64,000 nucleotides of DNA from JAVXCQ01 sp036659415 (GTDB taxonomy: Bacteria; Bacillota; Negativicutes; Acidaminococcales; Acidaminococcaceae). Under the pieces are notes generated by a model. The model was not told the origin of the DNA and did no database searches. It saw nothing but the letters and a program-made list of their open reading frames with translations. Below, in pieces: positions 7,472-16,950 of this stretch (its first letter is position 1; the number at the start of each line of letters is the position of its first letter). Where the stretch lies: NCBI GenBank assembly GCA_036659415.1, contig JAVXCQ010000009.1, forward strand, positions 1 through 64,000, given 5' to 3'. Both the position numbers and the translations under genes were made by a program.

Positions 7472-10141
7472 TTAGAAGCTCCACCGTGTACCTGCATTAA
7501 CTTGCCAATTAGTCCGATAGTCGCTACCGCTACTTCGTTCCAAATCGAAATAGATATTATTATTAGGACCTGTTTGTAGCGTCACACCTAGCCCGTAGGT
7601 AAACCAAGTATCGTTGAAGGTTTCTGCGTCGGTAAAGTTTCCGGTTTTATCTGCAAAACTAACCTCCGCTTGCCCAGCAAATTCATGCTCCAGATTGGCT
7701 TTAACATAAAAATTGGTTTTAGCATCAATGTTTTTCCCCAAATTAAAGCCAATTCTACCAACCACACTGTTCATGCCGTCTTGTTGCACGTGGATGCCGT
7801 TACTGGTCATATAATCCGCACTTCCCAAATGACCCATAGTCAGCTGTACTTGCGGTTCAATGTACCAACCCTGAGCTTTTAGCTGTGTTTTACGTCCATA
7901 CTCTGCACTAATACTGGTTCCCCAGTTGTCATAAGTACCAGTCACCTTTTCACCGGTATTCATAAAATTCATAAATTCATTTTTAAGTTTGCTGACCTTT
8001 AATACTAAGTCTAAATAATGACCTTTGTCCCCTAGTTGAGTACCATACAGGCTGAAAGCTTTGCTATTGTTTTCGCCCTTGCCAGTACTATAGGTACCCT
8101 TACCGTCGTTATAGCGAATCGCTCCGCCAACCAGCCAGCTTCCCGGTGCCGCTGTTTTGATTTTTTGATCATAACCCATTTCATAGGTCGTGTAGCTATT
8201 ATCAAAATAACGTTGACCGCCATGTTCCATTTTGCCCCGAGTTATTTTTGTCCACAAACCATAATCCGGTGTTGCTTGCTGACGCAAATCTCCTAAGCGT
8301 TGCCTTAGGGTATTATTCTCCTGCCGCCAAGCATAGTAGTTCATCGCATTAACGTTTAGTACCGTATTAACGTTAGAACCGGTACCAGTACTATCATCTT
8401 GCTTCATTCCCGTCAAAAGCCATTGTTTATCAGTGCCCACCTCTTGATTACCCAATTCATAGTGAATATTAAAAATCGACCCTTCACGTGCTTGCGCAGT
8501 AAAGTTCATGTCTTTAGGTGCTGTAATCAAAACTAATCCCGAACCACTACCAGGCTTAACTTGGCTCATATCTTTTTCATTCACATCCACGATATCAATT
8601 TGGTGCGTACCATTAGTAGTACTGTTACTAATTAAAATCTGATCACCGATTTTATTCGCTACATCAGTTTTTAGTTTAAACACTCCCCCCGTACCATTCA
8701 CCGTTCCGATATTTAAGTTATTATAGAGGGGTTTATCTCCTCTAGTAACATTAGACTTAGTTAAATCCACAATTCCTCCAGCATGAAGGTTCAATTGTAA
8801 CTTGTTATTAAATTCCGGATCTGCCATACCGCTAGGGCGCCAAGTCCCTCCCTGTGCCAGCTCGATATTGGGTGCCCCTATAGCATCGCCGTCCCACCAG
8901 GACTGAGCGTTCGTCAAAGCCACGTTAACTGTACCAACACCTTTTTGCTCCACCACGCCTTGCAAATTAACGGTACCATTTCGGGCTTGATTAATATTAA
9001 CGGCACCATCAGTACAAGTAATCGCCAAGGCATCCTTAGCATTAGGTTTGTTTTTCCAACTACCCAACACGATGGAGGTATCACCGGCCACGTTAACCGT
9101 CCAGTTTGCATCAGTCACATTAATTCCCTTTTGACTGCCTCGCAAGACCGTTCCAAGGCTATATTCCTCCTGGTTATCTAAAACAGACTCCGTTCGCAAA
9201 TCCAGCCCTCCGTTTAAATTAACCACGCCTCCCACAAAATTTTCCGGCTTATCTTCATCAGTAAGATAGTCCACAGTACCGGTTGTAATTCCTGTGCTGG
9301 TGCGGCCTAGCACATCATCCATTCTAATTGTGGTCTTGCCCGCTACCGTTAGTTGCCCACCACTTGTCATTCCGCCCTCATGCACACTGTCGGACACCAT
9401 GCAATAGAGAGCCTCTCCACCATTATGAACCCCCACGGCTAAAGCTTCCGCAAAAGTGAGCTTGGGCTGACCTTCCATCCAGACGCCTTTATTAAAATCA
9501 CCATCATTGCCCCCCTCCCAGCCAAGCAGCTCCTCCTTTTTACTCGTACTAGTAACGTCAAGCGTAACCTCCTTTTGAAAATATATTTCCTCGAGAGGCC
9601 TATCACTCCTCCACGGCCTTTCAATATATATGCCCACGCTACGCACCCCTTGAACTGTCACCTCAACTTGGTCGTTAAACTTGTTATGCTCCCCCACACC
9701 TGATTGTGCAAACCCTATCCCCATAGTCAATTCACCTTTATGCTGATCATAGTATTCCTCGGTGACAAAAAGCTGGAACCGCCCATTAATTTCCACTTCC
9801 GAGGCAAATCCCAGGCGCATACCGTAAATACTCTCCCCGTTTTTCACGTTCTTCCCTTTGACCATGCGTAAAATCGTCGTATCCCCTGGGTTCGCTAAAG
9901 TAACCGCGCTCTTTTCAGAGTCTAGGCAATCTAGTAAAGAAAGAGCACTCGGATAAATAGTATCCGTAGAGTCTAGCACATTAAAAATATACTCACCCCC
10001 GCTTACCCACGAGGCAGTTTCTTTCTGGGTTTCAGTCAGCTGAATTGGTGCCGCCAGTGCCGGTTGTGCCGCCTGCACGGCTCCCCCTAGGCACAGACTT
10101 AAAATAATTGCTTGGGCTAAATATTGTTTGCTCAAAATCAT
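7472..10141 (-). CDS. Autotransporter with C-terminal outer-membrane beta-barrel
   Basis: A type V secreted surface protein. It starts with a signal peptide (MILSKQYLAQ... AVQAAQPALA, cleavage about residue 30), continues with a long glycine/asparagine-rich beta-helix passenger of about 580 residues, and ends in an autotransporter barrel of about 270 residues closing with the aromatic residue of GTRWSF. An in-frame start 26 codons upstream exists, but the ATG at 10141 has SD AAAGGAAG and places the signal peptide at the N-terminus. The passenger has almost no cysteine, as usual. No protease triad is recognised, so it is probably an adhesin or a structural surface protein. Its presence is strong evidence for an outer membrane. 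Confidence 0.85.
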   Translation of the reverse strand: MILSKQYLAQAIILSLCLGGAVQAAQPALAAPIQLTETQKETASWVSGGEYIFNVLDSTDTIYPSALSLLDCLDSEKSAVTLANPGDTTILRMVKGKNVKNGESIYGMRLGFASEVEINGRFQLFVTEEYYDQHKGELTMGIGFAQSGVGEHNKFNDQVEVTVQGVRSVGIYIERPWRSDRPLEEIYFQKEVTLDVTSTSKKEELLGWEGGNDGDFNKGVWMEGQPKLTFAEALAVGVHNGGEALYCMVSDSVHEGGMTSGGQLTVAGKTTIRMDDVLGRTSTGITTGTVDYLTDEDKPENFVGGVVNLNGGLDLRTESVLDNQEEYSLGTVLRGSQKGINVTDANWTVNVAGDTSIVLGSWKNKPNAKDALAITCTDGAVNINQARNGTVNLQGVVEQKGVGTVNVALTNAQSWWDGDAIGAPNIELAQGGTWRPSGMADPEFNNKLQLNLHAGGIVDLTKSNVTRGDKPLYNNLNIGTVNGTGGVFKLKTDVANKIGDQILISNSTTNGTHQIDIVDVNEKDMSQVKPGSGSGLVLITAPKDMNFTAQAREGSIFNIHYELGNQEVGTDKQWLLTGMKQDDSTGTGSNVNTVLNVNAMNYYAWRQENNTLRQRLGDLRQQATPDYGLWTKITRGKMEHGGQRYFDNSYTTYEMGYDQKIKTAAPGSWLVGGAIRYNDGKGTYSTGKGENNSKAFSLYGTQLGDKGHYLDLVLKVSKLKNEFMNFMNTGEKVTGTYDNWGTSISAEYGRKTQLKAQGWYIEPQVQLTMGHLGSADYMTSNGIHVQQDGMNSVVGRIGFNLGKNIDAKTNFYVKANLEHEFAGQAEVSFADKTGNFTDAETFNDTWFTYGLGVTLQTGPNNNIYFDLERSSGSDYRTNWQVNAGTRWSF

Positions 10142-10234
10142 CAACTTCCTTTCTTTTTTCACGTATTTCCAAAAGCATTTGTTAATTTTCTGGCAGAAAA
10201 GCTCCTCTTGTCCATGCAAATTGCAGCGATTTTA

Positions 10235-10243
10235 TGCTACAAT
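10235..10243 (+). promoter_or_regulatory. Extended -10 promoter for the lipoprotein gene
   Basis: TGCTACAAT, an extended -10, 32 bases before the ATG at 10275. It is divergent from the autotransporter gene. Confidence 0.5.
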
Positions 10244-10274
10244 CGTCTATATAATAAAAGGAGGTTGTGGCTTC

Positions 10275-10955
10275 ATGAAATTCTTTAAAATCTGTCTTGT
10301 CTGCATCACTATGCTAGCCGTACAAGGTTGCTCTGTTTTTGATACCTTTGTTACAAAGGAAACTCCCGTTAAAACTTACAGTGGTTGGGAAACAGTAACA
10401 ATCCCCGGCGTGGTCACTTTGCAAGTGCCGCCTACGTTGGAGCCCCAAAATCCCACCTTGTTACAAAAGCTCGTTAAACAAAGTGCTGACGCTACTCTAA
10501 CAGAGCTTAAACAAAACAAAAAACAAATTCTTATTTGGCAACAAAAGGCAAGTACCGGTTACGCCCGCATCAAAGTAAATACCTTTGCTACCCCCAGCAA
10601 CGTTCCTTTATTAGGAGAACGCGTGCGCATGACGGAAAAAGAACTAGCGGCTTTTGATGCCGATTTTCGTCAGGGTGTACAACAAAGCAATAACCTGCCC
10701 GGCACTACCTGCACCTATAACAACTGGGCTCCTATGCGGATTGATAACATTAACGGTCTTGATTGCCTCACGTCTTACTACGAATTAACGCAAAATAACC
10801 AACCTCCCGTTGTGGTCTACACCTATATCTTCTTTAACAAAGACCTCTTATATAATATTCAGCTAGCCTACGCTAAAGCAGAGCATTCTGTCTGGGAAAC
10901 TCCCGCTACTGATTTGCGTAATACCATTAATACCATGACCTTTGTTAAAAGATAG
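10275..10955 (+). CDS. Hypothetical lipoprotein
   Basis: A 226-residue protein with a lipoprotein signal (lipobox AVQGC, Cys 19). I do not recognise the mature domain. It begins with a YSGWETVTIPGVVTLQVPPTLE strand-like stretch and carries two cysteines (GTTCTYNN, GLDCLTSYYE) that could form a disulfide. A longer reading frame reaches back to 10128, but GGAGG just before the ATG at 10275 and the lipobox fix the start. It is divergent from autotransporter 1. The similar beta-rich pattern may reflect a stress or host-response lipoprotein, but that is only a guess. Confidence 0.7.
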   Translation: MKFFKICLVCITMLAVQGCSVFDTFVTKETPVKTYSGWETVTIPGVVTLQVPPTLEPQNPTLLQKLVKQSADATLTELKQNKKQILIWQQKASTGYARIKVNTFATPSNVPLLGERVRMTEKELAAFDADFRQGVQQSNNLPGTTCTYNNWAPMRIDNINGLDCLTSYYELTQNNQPPVVVYTYIFFNKDLLYNIQLAYAKAEHSVWETPATDLRNTINTMTFVKR

Positions 10956-11124
10956 GCTCCTCCACTAAAATGTACCAAGCCTTTCACCGAGCAGCGTTAG
11001 CTACCTGCCCCTTGGAGGGCTTTTGTTCAGCAGTAGCTGTATCCATTTTTACGGCCACTACTTATTACCTTCCGCTTCCGCTAAAAACTTAGTACAAAAT
11101 TTTACCAACGATTTAATAAAACAC

Positions 11125-11154
11125 TTGTTACACCCCTTAAATAAATGCTAGAAT
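11125..11154 (+). promoter_or_regulatory. Promoter of the dtxR-like/crcB pair
   Basis: TTGTTA (11125-11130), 18 bases, TAGAAT (11149-11154). The upstream stretch 10956-11124 holds no gene, and no fluoride riboswitch consensus is visible before crcB. Confidence 0.5.
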
Positions 11155-11196
11155 AAGAGCAAGAAAACTCATCTCTAATTATCCGGAGGGTTAAAT

Positions 11197-11565
11197 ATGA
11201 AACTACAAGAATCCGGCGAAAATTATCTGGAAACCATCTTGCTCCTTCAACAACAGCACGGCTGTGTCCGCTCTATTGACATCGCGGCAACTTTGCATTT
11301 CACCAAAGCCAGTATTAGCCGGGCCATGAGTATTTTAAAAAGAGCCAACTATATCCTCATGGAAGCAAACGGCAATATTATCTTAACCGAGCTAGGTTTA
11401 GCTGAAGCGCAGGCAGTCCTCGAACGACATTTACTCTTAACTAGATTTTTAGTGGAAGAGCTAGCCGTACCTCCATCCATTGCCAATAAAGATGCCTGTC
11501 GCATGGAGCATATCCTCAGTCCGGAAACCTTTGCCTGTATTAAAGACCGTGTGAAAAAATGTTGA
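11197..11565 (+). CDS. DtxR/MntR-family metal-dependent transcriptional regulator
   Basis: A 122-residue protein: N-terminal winged helix (residues about 5-65; FTKASISRAMSIL is the recognition helix) and a dimerisation domain with likely metal ligands E12, H78, C101, E104 and H105 (the CxxEH pattern of the DtxR family). It lacks the SH3-like third domain, so it resembles MntR in architecture. It would bind Mn or Fe and repress metal-responsive genes. It overlaps crcB by seven bases, an unusual pairing that suggests the two are translated together. The SD is CGGAGG. Confidence 0.8.
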   Translation: MKLQESGENYLETILLLQQQHGCVRSIDIAATLHFTKASISRAMSILKRANYILMEANGNIILTELGLAEAQAVLERHLLLTRFLVEELAVPPSIANKDACRMEHILSPETFACIKDRVKKC

Positions 11566-11924
11566 ACAACCTCCTAGCCGTAGCTTGCGGCGGAGCTATT
11601 GGTGCCACTTTGCGTTATTGGATAAGCATCACTGTCCACGACAAATTGGGTGCCGCCTTACCCTATGGCACGCTCCTAGTCAATGCCAGTGGGTGCTTTT
11701 TGCTAGGCGTTACTGTGGCCTTTTGCCTAAAGCATCCGGAAATGCCCCTACCCTTAAAGCTCTTCATTATCACTGGTTTTTTAGGTGGGCTCACCACCTT
11801 TTCTACCTTTACCCTAGAAAGTTTTGAGCTGTTAACTCACAATCCTGTATTAGGGCTTTGCAATGTAGCCGTTAGTATTATCGGTGGCTTAATCTTGATC
11901 GCGCTAGGTCTGCGCGTAATTTAG
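11559..11924 (+). CDS. crcB: Fluoride ion channel CrcB/Fluc
   Basis: A 121-residue four-helix membrane protein. The hallmark GFLGGLTTFSTFTLE (about residues 70-84) contains the phenylalanine track that lines the pore of Fluc channels, and GATLRYW near the N-terminus is conserved. It works as an antiparallel dimer and exports fluoride. It starts inside the end of the dtxR-like gene, so it is translationally coupled. There is no visible fluoride riboswitch, and no second crcB copy is present. Confidence 0.9.
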   Translation: MLNNLLAVACGGAIGATLRYWISITVHDKLGAALPYGTLLVNASGCFLLGVTVAFCLKHPEMPLPLKLFIITGFLGGLTTFSTFTLESFELLTHNPVLGLCNVAVSIIGGLILIALGLRVI

Positions 11925-11950
11925 TTAAACAAAAACAAGGAGGAATTCCC

Positions 11951-12712
11951 ATGAAAAAATTTACTACCCTGTGCTTAACTGCTATGACACTCATTGCCTT
12001 TTCCTCAACCGCTTTTGCTTCCCAAAGTAAATGGAAAAACCCCAATTACGATTTTACAAAATTGAGAAATGTCCAAGTCAGTGATATCTTCTTAGACAGT
12101 GAGCAATCCAAAGCGGTCACTAACACCAATCAGCCCACCGCTCCTTCAACCGCCCAAGGGCAAGTCGTCATTATCAACCAACCCCAAAGTTCTAACCAAA
12201 TCCAACCGGACCGTCCCTATACTGATGATGCCGGTGCCCTGCAAAAAGTAGATTTTGCCATCCGTAGTGCTCTTGCCAAATACAAGCTGGGCTATTTAAC
12301 ACAGCCGTCTGTTACTACAACTGACGAACTACCCCTCTCGAACCATACTTTGGAACGTGCACAATTAGCAATCGCCCCTCGCATCTTTGTTACCGTTTAT
12401 GCGCTAGGCAGTGCTGCCCGCTGGCAAGAAGGCTGGACCGAAGTAAGAACCGTCAACCGCAAAATTGAGCGCACCGATAACTATGGTCGCAGAGAAACTT
12501 TTTGGATTCCGGACAAAGAATATATCCAACATCCGGCTCATTATAATTGGACTGCGTATGCAGATCTAGAGTTTACCCTCAAGGCTCCGGACAGTGATAC
12601 TGTTCTCTACACCGTCCGTGATAACAGAGACCGGGGAGGCGAAACCGATACCGCTGGTATGTTAAAGCGTATTTGTGAAGACTTTGCCAAAGAAATTACC
12701 AGAAACAAATAG
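11951..12712 (+). CDS. Hypothetical exported protein
   Basis: A 253-residue protein with a Sec signal peptide (MKKFTTLCLTAMTLIAFSSTAFA, cut near residue 24). The mature part has a Gln/Pro/Asn-rich linker (about residues 57-88) and a C-terminal domain with strand pattern IFVTVYALGS, WTAYADLEFTL. It resembles lipoprotein-like domains of the DUF4136 type but cannot be assigned. It has a good SD (AGGAGG) 26 bases after crcB and a terminator behind, so it may share the crcB transcript. Location is the periplasm or surface. Confidence 0.65.
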   Translation: MKKFTTLCLTAMTLIAFSSTAFASQSKWKNPNYDFTKLRNVQVSDIFLDSEQSKAVTNTNQPTAPSTAQGQVVIINQPQSSNQIQPDRPYTDDAGALQKVDFAIRSALAKYKLGYLTQPSVTTTDELPLSNHTLERAQLAIAPRIFVTVYALGSAARWQEGWTEVRTVNRKIERTDNYGRRETFWIPDKEYIQHPAHYNWTAYADLEFTLKAPDSDTVLYTVRDNRDRGGETDTAGMLKRICEDFAKEITRNK

Positions 12713-12728
12713 CTAGCACAGCTTTTTG

Positions 12729-12774
12729 CAACAAACAGGCGACTACCTAAGTAGCGCTTGTTTGTTGTTTTTTT
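12729..12774 (+). terminator. Terminator after the exported protein gene
   Basis: A 9-bp perfect outer stem (12729-12737 with 12759-12767) extended by G-U and GC pairs, followed by seven T residues. Confidence 0.8.
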
Positions 12775-12825
12775 ATGCTTAAATTAATCCTAGTCCTCCT
12801 AATCCTTGTTACACTTTCATGAATT

Positions 12826-12835
12826 ATGTATACAT
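12826..12835. promoter_or_regulatory. GTATAC-centred palindrome upstream of pyc
   Basis: ATGTATACAT, a perfect 10-base palindrome ending 12 bases before the pyc -35 box. It shares the GTATAC core with sites near yjiH, aspA, fhs and rnfC. It is the single-core form, so it is weaker than the aspA site. Confidence 0.35.
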
Positions 12836-12847
12836 GGGGCAACCCTC

Positions 12848-12876
12848 TTGTAAATCGAGTGCCCTTTATATACAAT
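12848..12876 (+). promoter_or_regulatory. Promoter of pyc
   Basis: TTGTAA (12848-12853), 17 bases, TACAAT (12871-12876), giving a leader of about 25 bases. Confidence 0.65.
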
Positions 12877-12909
12877 ACAATGAAGGTTTGATATCTAGGA
12901 GGTATAACT

Positions 12910-15900
12910 ATGAGAAAAATAGAATCAGTATTAGTTGCAAACCGCGGTGAAATCGCCATTCGCGTTTTCCGTGCTTGTAATGAACTTGGCATAAGGACTA
13001 TCGCAATCTACTCACAGGAAGACACCCTGTCCCTGCATCGCAACAAGGCTGATGAAGCTTATTTGGTAGGAGCGGGCAAAAGCCCTGTTGACGCTTACCT
13101 GGACATTGAAGACATTATGCGCATCGCCCATGAACACGAGGTGGACGCAATTCACCCTGGCTATGGCTTTCTCTCTGAAAACAGCCAACTAGCTAAACGT
13201 TGTCAAGAAGAAGGGCTGCTCTTCATTGGCCCGCGCCTAGAACATCTCATCATGTTTGGAGATAAAATTAATGCCCGTAAACAAGCAGAATTAGCTGGCA
13301 TTCCTATGATTCCCGGCAGCAATGGTACCATTAAGTCCCTCGCTGAACTGCAAGCTTTTGCCCACAGCCATGGTTATCCCCTCATCATTAAAGCCGTTAA
13401 TGGTGGTGGCGGTCGTGGTATGCGCATGGTTACCACCGCCGGTGAATTAGAAGACGGTTATTACCGTGCCAAATCAGAAGCCCTCAAAGCTTTTGGTAGC
13501 GATGAGATTTATGTGGAAAAATATCTAGTTAATCCTAAACATATAGAAGTACAGATTATCGGCGACAGTCAAGGGAACTTGGTTCATCTCTACGAGCGTG
13601 ATTGCTCGGTGCAACGTCGTCATCAAAAATTGGTAGAAATCGCTCCAGCTTTTTCTCTAGAACCTGCTTTTCGTCAAGAAATTTGTGCCGCCGCCGTTAA
13701 GCTAATGAAAAACGTTAACTACCTTAGTGCCGGCACTGTGGAATTTTTAGCCACTAGAGAAAACAAGTTTTATTTTATTGAAGTCAATCCCCGTATTCAG
13801 GTCGAACATACCGTTACTGAAATGCTTACCGGCATCGACATCGTCCAAACCCAAATTAAAATCGCCGAAGGCTACTCCCTCCATAGCGAAGAAGTCGCCA
13901 TTCCCGCACAAGAAAAAATCTTTTGCCATGGTCACGCAATCCAGTGCCGAATTACTACTGAGGATCCGGCCAACAACTTTATGCCCGATACCGGCAAGCT
14001 TATCGCCTATCGTAGTGGCGGCGGCTTTGGTGTCCGTTTAGATGGTGGCAATGCTTTCACCGGTTCTGTGATTACCCCTTACTATGATTCTCTCCTAGTC
14101 AAGGCCACTACTCACAGTCTGACCCACAAAAACGCTATTTCCAAAATGCTCCGTTGCCTTAAAGAATTCCGTATTCGTGGCGTTAAAACTAATATTCAAT
14201 TTTTGGAAAATGTTTTGCAACACCCCCAATTTATTGATGGTAGCTATGATACTTGTTTTGTAGATAATAACACCAGTCTTTTTGTTTTCCCCAAAACCTA
14301 CGACCGTGGTACCAAGCTGCTCAACTACATTGCCGAAACCACTGTCAATGGCTATGCCAACGTGGGCGTCCAGCCCAAACCAAGCTTTGCACCGCTTAAC
14401 CTGCCCCACTACGAACCACAACCGCTAACAAACGGAACTAAACAAATTCTTGACCAAAAAGGGCCAGTAGGTTTAGCTAAGTGGGTACAAGCACAACCCA
14501 AAGTGCTCTTCACCGATACTACCTTCCGCGATGCTCATCAGTCCCTCTTTGCCACCAGATTGCGTTCCGCCGATATGCTTCGCGTCACGGAACAAACGGC
14601 CGCCAAATTACCCCACCTTTTTTCTTTTGAATGTTGGGGCGGTGCTACCTTTGACGTAGCCTATCGCTTCTTGTACGAAAGTCCCTGGGAGCGCTTAGCC
14701 CAAATGCGGGCACTAGCACCTAATATTCTTTTGCAAATGCTCTTACGCGGTGCTAATGCCGTCGGCTACACCAGCTACCCGGACAATGTGGTCAAAGAGT
14801 TCATCCGTCTATCCGCCCAAAACGGCGTTGACGTTTTTCGCATTTTTGACAGCTTAAACGGCTTGGACAATATGCGCCTATCCATTGACACCGTCCGTGA
14901 AAACAACAAAGTCGCCGAAGCAGCCCTGTGCTACACCGGAGATATTCTCGACCCACGACGTGATAAATACGACCTCAATTACTACGTACAAATGGCTAAA
15001 ACCTTGGAACAAGCCGGTGCTAATATTATCGCCATTAAAGATATGGCAGGACTGCTTAAACCAGAAGCCGCTTACCGTTTAGTAGCAGCCCTTAAAGACG
15101 CTGTTGATGTACCAATTCATCTCCATACTCATGAAGGCAGTGGCAATGCCATCTATACCTACGCCAAAGCTATTGATGCCGGTGTAGATATTGTCGACGT
15201 GGCTCTTTCTGCTATGAGTGGCGGCACCTCCCAGCCCAGCGCCAGTAGCCTGTATTATGCCCTCAGCGGCAATGACCGCCAGCCGGAACTAGATCCAGAT
15301 GCCTTAAATGAACTTTCCCGTTATTGGGAGACGGTGCGCCCTTATTACAAAGCCGCCGACCAGACAGAAGCTTTCCCCAACCCGGAAGTCTATTGCCATG
15401 AAATGCCCGGCGGTCAATATACCAACCTCAAACAACAATCAGCCGCCCTAGGACTTCTCGAACGGTGGGAAGAGATTAAAACTATGTATCATACCGTCAG
15501 CATGATGTTTGGCGACCTCATCAAAGTCACCCCCTCTTCCAAAATTGTGGGTGATATGGCACTTTTTATGGTGCAAAACAACCTCACTGAAGATGCGATC
15601 TACACCCAAGGTGATACTTTGGATTTCCCTACCTCTGTCGTAGAATTTTTTGAAGGCAAAATCGGTGTCCCCTATCAAGGGTTCCCCGAAAAATTACAAC
15701 GCCTTATTCTCAAAGGCAAACAGCCCCTGGTTGGTCGTCCCGGCGATACCCTGGCGCCACTGGATTTTGCGCAGGTCAAAACTGCTTTGGCTGCAACAGG
15801 TGCGCCAACTACCCCGGAAGCGATTAGCTCCGCTTGCCTTTATCCCAAAGTTTTTGCCGACTGGGTTAAATTTACCGACGAATACGGTGATGTTTCCGTC

Positions 15901-16365
15901 CTCGATACTCCGACTTTCTTCTTTGGGCTCACGCCGGGTGAGGAAATTCGAGTAGAAATCGAAACCGGCAAAATGCTAGTCATCAAATTAATTCACGTAG
16001 GCGAAGCCAATGACGATGGTATGCGAACCGTCAGTTTTGAGCTAAACGGCTTACCTCGTGAAATCGACCTCAAAGACAAAAACGTCAAAGCCACCAATAT
16101 TTCTCGCAAAAAAGCCGACAAAAGCAAACCCGGTGAAATTGGTGCTACTTTGTCTGGTTCTGTGGTCAAAGTTTTGGTGGAAGTTGGTCAACGTGTCGCC
16201 AAAGGTGACCCCCTCATTGTGACCGAAGCCATGAAAATGGAAACCACGCTGGCAGCCCCCATCGCCGGTATTGTGGCACAAATTCATGTGAGCCCGGCTA
16301 GTCGCATTGACAGTGGCGACTGCTTGGTAGAAATTGATATGAATGCCCAATTAGCCGTCAATTAA
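12910..16365 (+). CDS. pyc: Pyruvate carboxylase
   Basis: Biotin-dependent carboxylation of pyruvate to oxaloacetate using ATP and bicarbonate, in the cytoplasm. This single 1151-residue chain has the full alpha4-type order: biotin carboxylase (about 1-450; GGGGRGMR ATP-binding loop, EVNPRIQVEH), carboxyltransferase (about 530-1000; FTDTTFRDAHQSL, metal-binding HLHTHEGSG), and a C-terminal biotinyl domain with the biotin-accepting lysine in EAMKMET (near residue 1110). Start fixed by SD AGGAGG. It feeds oxaloacetate to the reductive malate/fumarate branch and aspartate metabolism. It is monocistronic between two terminators. A BirA-type operator lies 6 kb upstream at another gene, not here. 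Confidence 0.97.
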   Translation: MRKIESVLVANRGEIAIRVFRACNELGIRTIAIYSQEDTLSLHRNKADEAYLVGAGKSPVDAYLDIEDIMRIAHEHEVDAIHPGYGFLSENSQLAKRCQEEGLLFIGPRLEHLIMFGDKINARKQAELAGIPMIPGSNGTIKSLAELQAFAHSHGYPLIIKAVNGGGGRGMRMVTTAGELEDGYYRAKSEALKAFGSDEIYVEKYLVNPKHIEVQIIGDSQGNLVHLYERDCSVQRRHQKLVEIAPAFSLEPAFRQEICAAAVKLMKNVNYLSAGTVEFLATRENKFYFIEVNPRIQVEHTVTEMLTGIDIVQTQIKIAEGYSLHSEEVAIPAQEKIFCHGHAIQCRITTEDPANNFMPDTGKLIAYRSGGGFGVRLDGGNAFTGSVITPYYDSLLVKATTHSLTHKNAISKMLRCLKEFRIRGVKTNIQFLENVLQHPQFIDGSYDTCFVDNNTSLFVFPKTYDRGTKLLNYIAETTVNGYANVGVQPKPSFAPLNLPHYEPQPLTNGTKQILDQKGPVGLAKWVQAQPKVLFTDTTFRDAHQSLFATRLRSADMLRVTEQTAAKLPHLFSFECWGGATFDVAYRFLYESPWERLAQMRALAPNILLQMLLRGANAVGYTSYPDNVVKEFIRLSAQNGVDVFRIFDSLNGLDNMRLSIDTVRENNKVAEAALCYTGDILDPRRDKYDLNYYVQMAKTLEQAGANIIAIKDMAGLLKPEAAYRLVAALKDAVDVPIHLHTHEGSGNAIYTYAKAIDAGVDIVDVALSAMSGGTSQPSASSLYYALSGNDRQPELDPDALNELSRYWETVRPYYKAADQTEAFPNPEVYCHEMPGGQYTNLKQQSAALGLLERWEEIKTMYHTVSMMFGDLIKVTPSSKIVGDMALFMVQNNLTEDAIYTQGDTLDFPTSVVEFFEGKIGVPYQGFPEKLQRLILKGKQPLVGRPGDTLAPLDFAQVKTALAATGAPTTPEAISSACLYPKVFADWVKFTDEYGDVSVLDTPTFFFGLTPGEEIRVEIETGKMLVIKLIHVGEANDDGMRTVSFELNGLPREIDLKDKNVKATNISRKKADKSKPGEIGATLSGSVVKVLVEVGQRVAKGDPLIVTEAMKMETTLAAPIAGIVAQIHVSPASRIDSGDCLVEIDMNAQLAVN

Positions 16366-16381
16366 TCTTCCCTTAGATAAA

Positions 16382-16429
16382 CAAATACCGGCAGTAGCTG
16401 TAACTGGCTACCGCCGGTATTTGCTTTTT
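16382..16429. terminator. Terminator between pyc and the dinJ-like gene
   Basis: A hairpin of CAAATACCGG with CCGGTATTTG plus an inner GTAGC/GCTAC stem (16382-16423), followed by CTTTTT on the plus strand. It can serve both converging genes. Confidence 0.8.
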
Positions 16430-16622
16430 AGTTATCTTGAGCTTGAGCTTTTTCGAGCATCAATTCAAAAGGCAAGCCGCCTTGGGCAATGGATTGGCAT
16501 AAAAAAATATTTATGGCTTGGGATAAATTAAGCCCCAAACGAGCATAAAGAGTTTCTGCTGCCGCTTTAATCGTGGGGTCCACTCTTATGAGTAACCGTC
16601 CTGTCTTAAGCATGGTTTTCAC
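16428..16622 (-). CDS. RelB/DinJ-family antitoxin-like protein, copy 1 (no toxin)
   Basis: A 64-residue protein with the ribbon-helix-helix pattern of DinJ/RelB antitoxins: RLLIRVDPTIKAAAETLYARLGL followed by NLSQAINIFLCQSI and GGLPFEL. Such proteins dimerise, bind DNA and neutralise a RelE/YafQ toxin through the C-terminus. No toxin gene is found on either side. It is a paralogue of the next gene, 57 bases away. The start is GTG (16622), with ATG at 16613 as an alternative. It may be a free-standing DNA-binding regulator. Confidence 0.7.
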   Translation of the reverse strand: MKTMLKTGRLLIRVDPTIKAAAETLYARLGLNLSQAINIFLCQSIAQGGLPFELMLEKAQAQDN

Positions 16623-16679
16623 TTCTTTCTTTTTATGACCTCTGTTCGCTAGGAACTAGTCATTTTTCCAACAGTGACA

Positions 16680-16871
16680 TTATTTACTTTCACTTTGTTT
16701 ACTGAGCTTAAGGTCAAAAGGTAACCCGCCCTGCTCAACAGATTGATGCAAAAAAACGTTCACAGCTTGTGCTAAGGTTAAACCTAACCGCCCATAAATT
16801 GCTTCCGTTTCATCTTTGGTACTTTGTTCCACCCTCACAACTAAACGTTCAGTTTTAATCATCATTTTCAT
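16680..16871 (-). CDS. RelB/DinJ-family antitoxin-like protein, copy 2 (no toxin)
   Basis: A 63-residue paralogue of copy 1 (same RLVVRVEQ, IYGRLGLTLAQAVNVFLHQSVEQGGLPFDL framework). SD GGAGG eight bases before the ATG is much better than that of copy 1. No adjacent toxin reading frame exists. The tandem duplicate suggests gene duplication of an orphan antitoxin or transcription factor. Confidence 0.7.
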   Translation of the reverse strand: MKMMIKTERLVVRVEQSTKDETEAIYGRLGLTLAQAVNVFLHQSVEQGGLPFDLKLSKQSESK

Positions 16872-16950
16872 TTCGTCTTCCTCCTAGTCTTGTGCTTTAC
16901 GCCTTCCTGCTAACAGGGCTTCTCTCGCTAGACCTTTAGGTATAAAAGTC

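Noticed and set aside
10956..11196. Fluoride riboswitch before crcB
   Set aside because: I looked for the consensus and did not see it; crcB is in an operon with the regulator and lies after it.
12747..12992. 81-aa minus-strand frame upstream of pyc
   Set aside because: It covers the pyc promoter and the start of the gene.
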